A stretch of DNA of 64,000 nucleotides, from NCBI GenBank assembly GCA_963082875.1, contig OY720098.1:12896001-12960000 (forward strand), read 5' to 3'. Made by a program: the position numbers and the translations under genes. Numbering within the stretch: position 1 is the first letter of the stretch; each line of letters begins with the position of its first letter. The notes under the pieces are model-generated. The model searched no databases and had not been told where the DNA came from. It saw only the letters and a list, made by a program, of their open reading frames with translations. Positions 61,909 to 64,000 of this stretch are shown one piece after another. This DNA comes from Corella eumyota. Taxonomy: Eukaryota; Chordata; Ascidiacea; Phlebobranchia; Corellidae.

Positions 61909-63934
61909 TCACCCAAGTGAGTAATCGACGTCATCATTTTTGGGACGTCGTATTTCTCTTTTTAGTGCACGAACTGCAACTCTGTGCTTTTTCTTATAGT
62001 CCTAAAATTAAAAAAACAAAAATGGTTAAAATAATTTTTAAGAGGCAATTTGTTTGATTCCATGTCGTAGCCAAGCTTAAAATTAATCGGCAGGTTAATT
62101 TCTAGCAACATGCACAAAACTTTTACGAAAGTGCTGAGGTGAAATCGAGACTGGGTAGGGTTAACAAACTTTAAGCTATGTTTATGCCCAAATATATTTA
62201 CAAAAAAATGGTAAGTAAAAAACACAGAATTACTCGAATCAGTGTGTCCTTAACTTCCAGCCATTCCTCCCTTATTTGATCATGTGACTTGTTCGTGCAA
62301 AACAAAAGTGGACCGTCTCTAATGCGTGGGTCCATGTGTGACGTCATAGAGAACGTTTGTTGAGAACGTTCCATATTATTATTAGGAGATGCTTTTAAAG
62401 CCAATGATAAAACATAAAAGATATTAACCAATTTAAATAAAATTTTCTTTTTAAATAATTCATATATTTTACTTTTTTTATGCTGCTTTACTTTTTTTTA
62501 TGATAAATAAAAAAAAATAATATTTTCGATTACTTTGTTTATTTTCGATGTCGCTGCCCTCAAGGTTATCAATTTCCATTTCCCCAGCACTACTTTCACT
62601 ACTACTATCATGTTTAAACACTCTTCGCTTAAATGAGATTTTCTTTTCAGTGGTAACTACATGTTGAAACATATTTTGAAGAATTAATAAATAGGCAACA
62701 AAATAATTAAACTTATTTACAAATTATTTAAGAACAAACTTTTGTAAATATTGAAAATTATTATAATTGTTTATTTTCAATCTAGAATACTTATTTATTA
62801 AGGCCTTATTTAATGTTATTTATAAGGCTAAATAGAAACCATTTACAAAAAACAGTTTCAATATTAAAACACACTTAACGAAACAATACTAAACACTGTA
62901 TATTTACCCTAAGTCTAGCAACCCAAGGTGCCAAGACTAATAAAAGATACTAATATCAAAAAAAACCTGCCCTGAAACACAAAAATTAAAAACTTGGCTA
63001 CAAAAGGCTCTGTAAGAACAGTTTGTATATACAGTTTAAATTTGTAATAATATTTAGATTTTTTTCCACAGTTTCCTATAAAAATTATGCTTATGCAAAC
63101 TTACTTTCTTCAGGTTGATTTTCCATTAACTCATGAAATTTATCTTCATCTGTGTCCGATTGATCTTTCTCCAACTCAGAATCCTCCTTATTTCTTCCCA
63201 TCATTGCAAGAAGAGAAAATTCTTGAGGTTCATCTTCTTCCCCAGTTTGCTCATCTTCTTCGTTAACAACCTAAAAATTTTAAATATTTTAAAACGATCA
63301 CCAATTTTAAAAACCAAGAAACAAGAATTTCTATTTCTTTTTTTTGTGTTTATTCTTTTATCCTGATTGTGGAAAGGTTGACTTCATGACATAACCATAT
63401 TAGTTACATTAGTTACGCCAACCCAGTCCCAAGTTGCCTTTTGCAGTTCGAGATAATTTAGACAATAATTGCCTGAAAATTAAACACTTTGAGGATCGAA
63501 CCCAGAATCTTTAGTTCCGTTTTAATTAAATTCTAGGTAATATTTTAGGCAAATTAGATAAAAGCGTTTTCAAGAAAAAAATAAATAAAATTATACTAAA
63601 ATTTTTGTGGAACTAGCCATCAGTTTCTGATTAAGTTTTAGTATTTTCTTAAAATACAATAATAAAATGACTTCACTCTGCAAATCAAATACACAGAAAG
63701 CTTACAACTATTTTTTATATAAAAAAAAACAATAAAAAAACATTTAAAACAGATTAAACTTAAGAAAAGAATTATAAAAATAACAAAAATTTACTTACTG
63801 ATTCTTCATCCTTTTTTCCAAAAGATTTTTTAAGTGAATTTGGATTAACTTCATAGAAACGAGTTTTATCAACTTCTGGCACCAAATTTTCAATCTTTTT
63901 CCTTCTTTTTTTCTTCTTAGTTACCTCATTGAAA
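61909..63934 (-). CDS. NOL8-like nucleolar protein, C-terminal part (5' end beyond right edge)
   Basis: Five minus-strand exons join in phase: 63799-63934, 63105-63270, 62534-62656, 62234-62391 and 61909-62001, ending in TGA. About 225 residues are visible; the first exon starts with an acceptor, so more lies to the right. The order is: a Lys/Arg run then IENLVPEVDKTRFYEVNPN; a Glu/Asp-rich stretch; EFSLLAMMG; a Ser/Glu acidic patch after SFKRRVF; DPRIRDGPLLF; and the basic ending DYKKKHRVAVRALKRE. From memory this parallels the human NOL8 C-terminus (VSKEMYYNIATDL, NDERLQ, CRKKHKDAKRK). NOL8 is an RRM-containing nucleolar protein linked to ribosome biogenesis; the RRM would be encoded outside the window. 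Alternating basic and acidic tracts fit a nucleolar protein. The assignment rests on weak but collinear similarity. Confidence 0.75.
62141..62208 (+). mobile_element. 3' fragment of the SINE family (NOL8-like intron)
   Basis: Contains CGAGACTGGGTAGGGTTAAC and CTATGTTTATG like the SINE tail at 18850-18895. The tRNA-like head is missing. Confidence 0.55.
63361..63511 (-). mobile_element. Diverged SINE copy, minus strand (NOL8-like intron)
   Basis: In reverse complement it shows a good B box (TGGGTTCGATCCTC, 63491-63504), then GGCAATTATTGTCT, GGGACTGGGTTGGCGTAAC and a CCTTTCCACA tail, collinear with the copy at 18655. The A-box half and part of the body are missing. Confidence 0.65.
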
Positions 63935-64000
63935 CTGTAAAAATTATTTTAATACGCGTAAAAATATGGTATTAGTGTTTGTAGGTTATTAAAAAGTGTT

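Noticed and set aside
1-64000. CRISPR arrays, bacterial operons, prophage or retroviral elements
   Set aside because: No regularly spaced direct repeats, no Shine-Dalgarno-led operons, and no LTRs or reverse-transcriptase-like reading frames were seen. All genes are spliced and eukaryotic.

Overview
This window looks like nuclear DNA from an ascidian tunicate, most likely Ciona or a close relative. It is about two-thirds A+T. Genes have many small exons with short GT-AG introns. Several open with a splice-acceptor-like AG a few bases before the ATG, as expected for spliced-leader trans-splicing. The gene set is chordate-type: ficolin, an integrin alpha with an inserted I domain, an olfactomedin-domain protein, neuron navigator, USP53/54 and NOL8. 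The species is inferred from this pattern, not from a database match. Gene models were assembled by hand from splice sites, reading phase and family resemblance. Exon phases close in every model, but no transcript was available.

Layout: (1) 158-2502, minus: N-terminal part of a USP53/USP54-type ubiquitin hydrolase, running off the left edge. (2) 5563-7340 and 9271-11153, plus: two tandem six-exon ficolins with identical exon phases. (3) 11957-13535, plus: a GT31 beta-1,3-glycosyltransferase, type II membrane protein. (4) 14688-25110, plus: a 27-exon I-domain integrin alpha chain. (5) 28711-39877, plus: a secreted coiled-coil/olfactomedin protein of ten exons with long introns. (6) About 41.3-56.3 kb: a gene-poor stretch. 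(7) 56340-61223, plus: neuron navigator C-terminal half with its AAA-type ATPase domain. (8) 61909-63934, minus: C-terminal part of a NOL8-type nucleolar protein, running off the right edge.

Mobile DNA is plentiful but small. There are five copies or fragments of one tRNA-derived SINE family, two of them lying just before integrin splice acceptors. Two oppositely oriented copies of a hAT-like foldback element occur, one inside a larger hAT-like non-autonomous element that begins 43 bp after the olfactomedin stop codon. A 306-bp MITE with perfect 9-bp target duplications sits in an integrin intron.

The ficolins and the I-domain integrin suggest an innate-immunity neighbourhood: ficolins are lectin-pathway recognition molecules and ascidian I-domain integrins act as C3 receptors. 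The first ficolin keeps the MASP-binding-type lysine, the Ca2+-site aspartates and the ligand-site Cys-His. The second has lost all of these, so the pair seems to have diverged in function. A second unusual signal is the palindrome TGACGTCA, counted 15 times in 64 kb, ten of them in coding exons, where base composition predicts fewer than one in the whole window.
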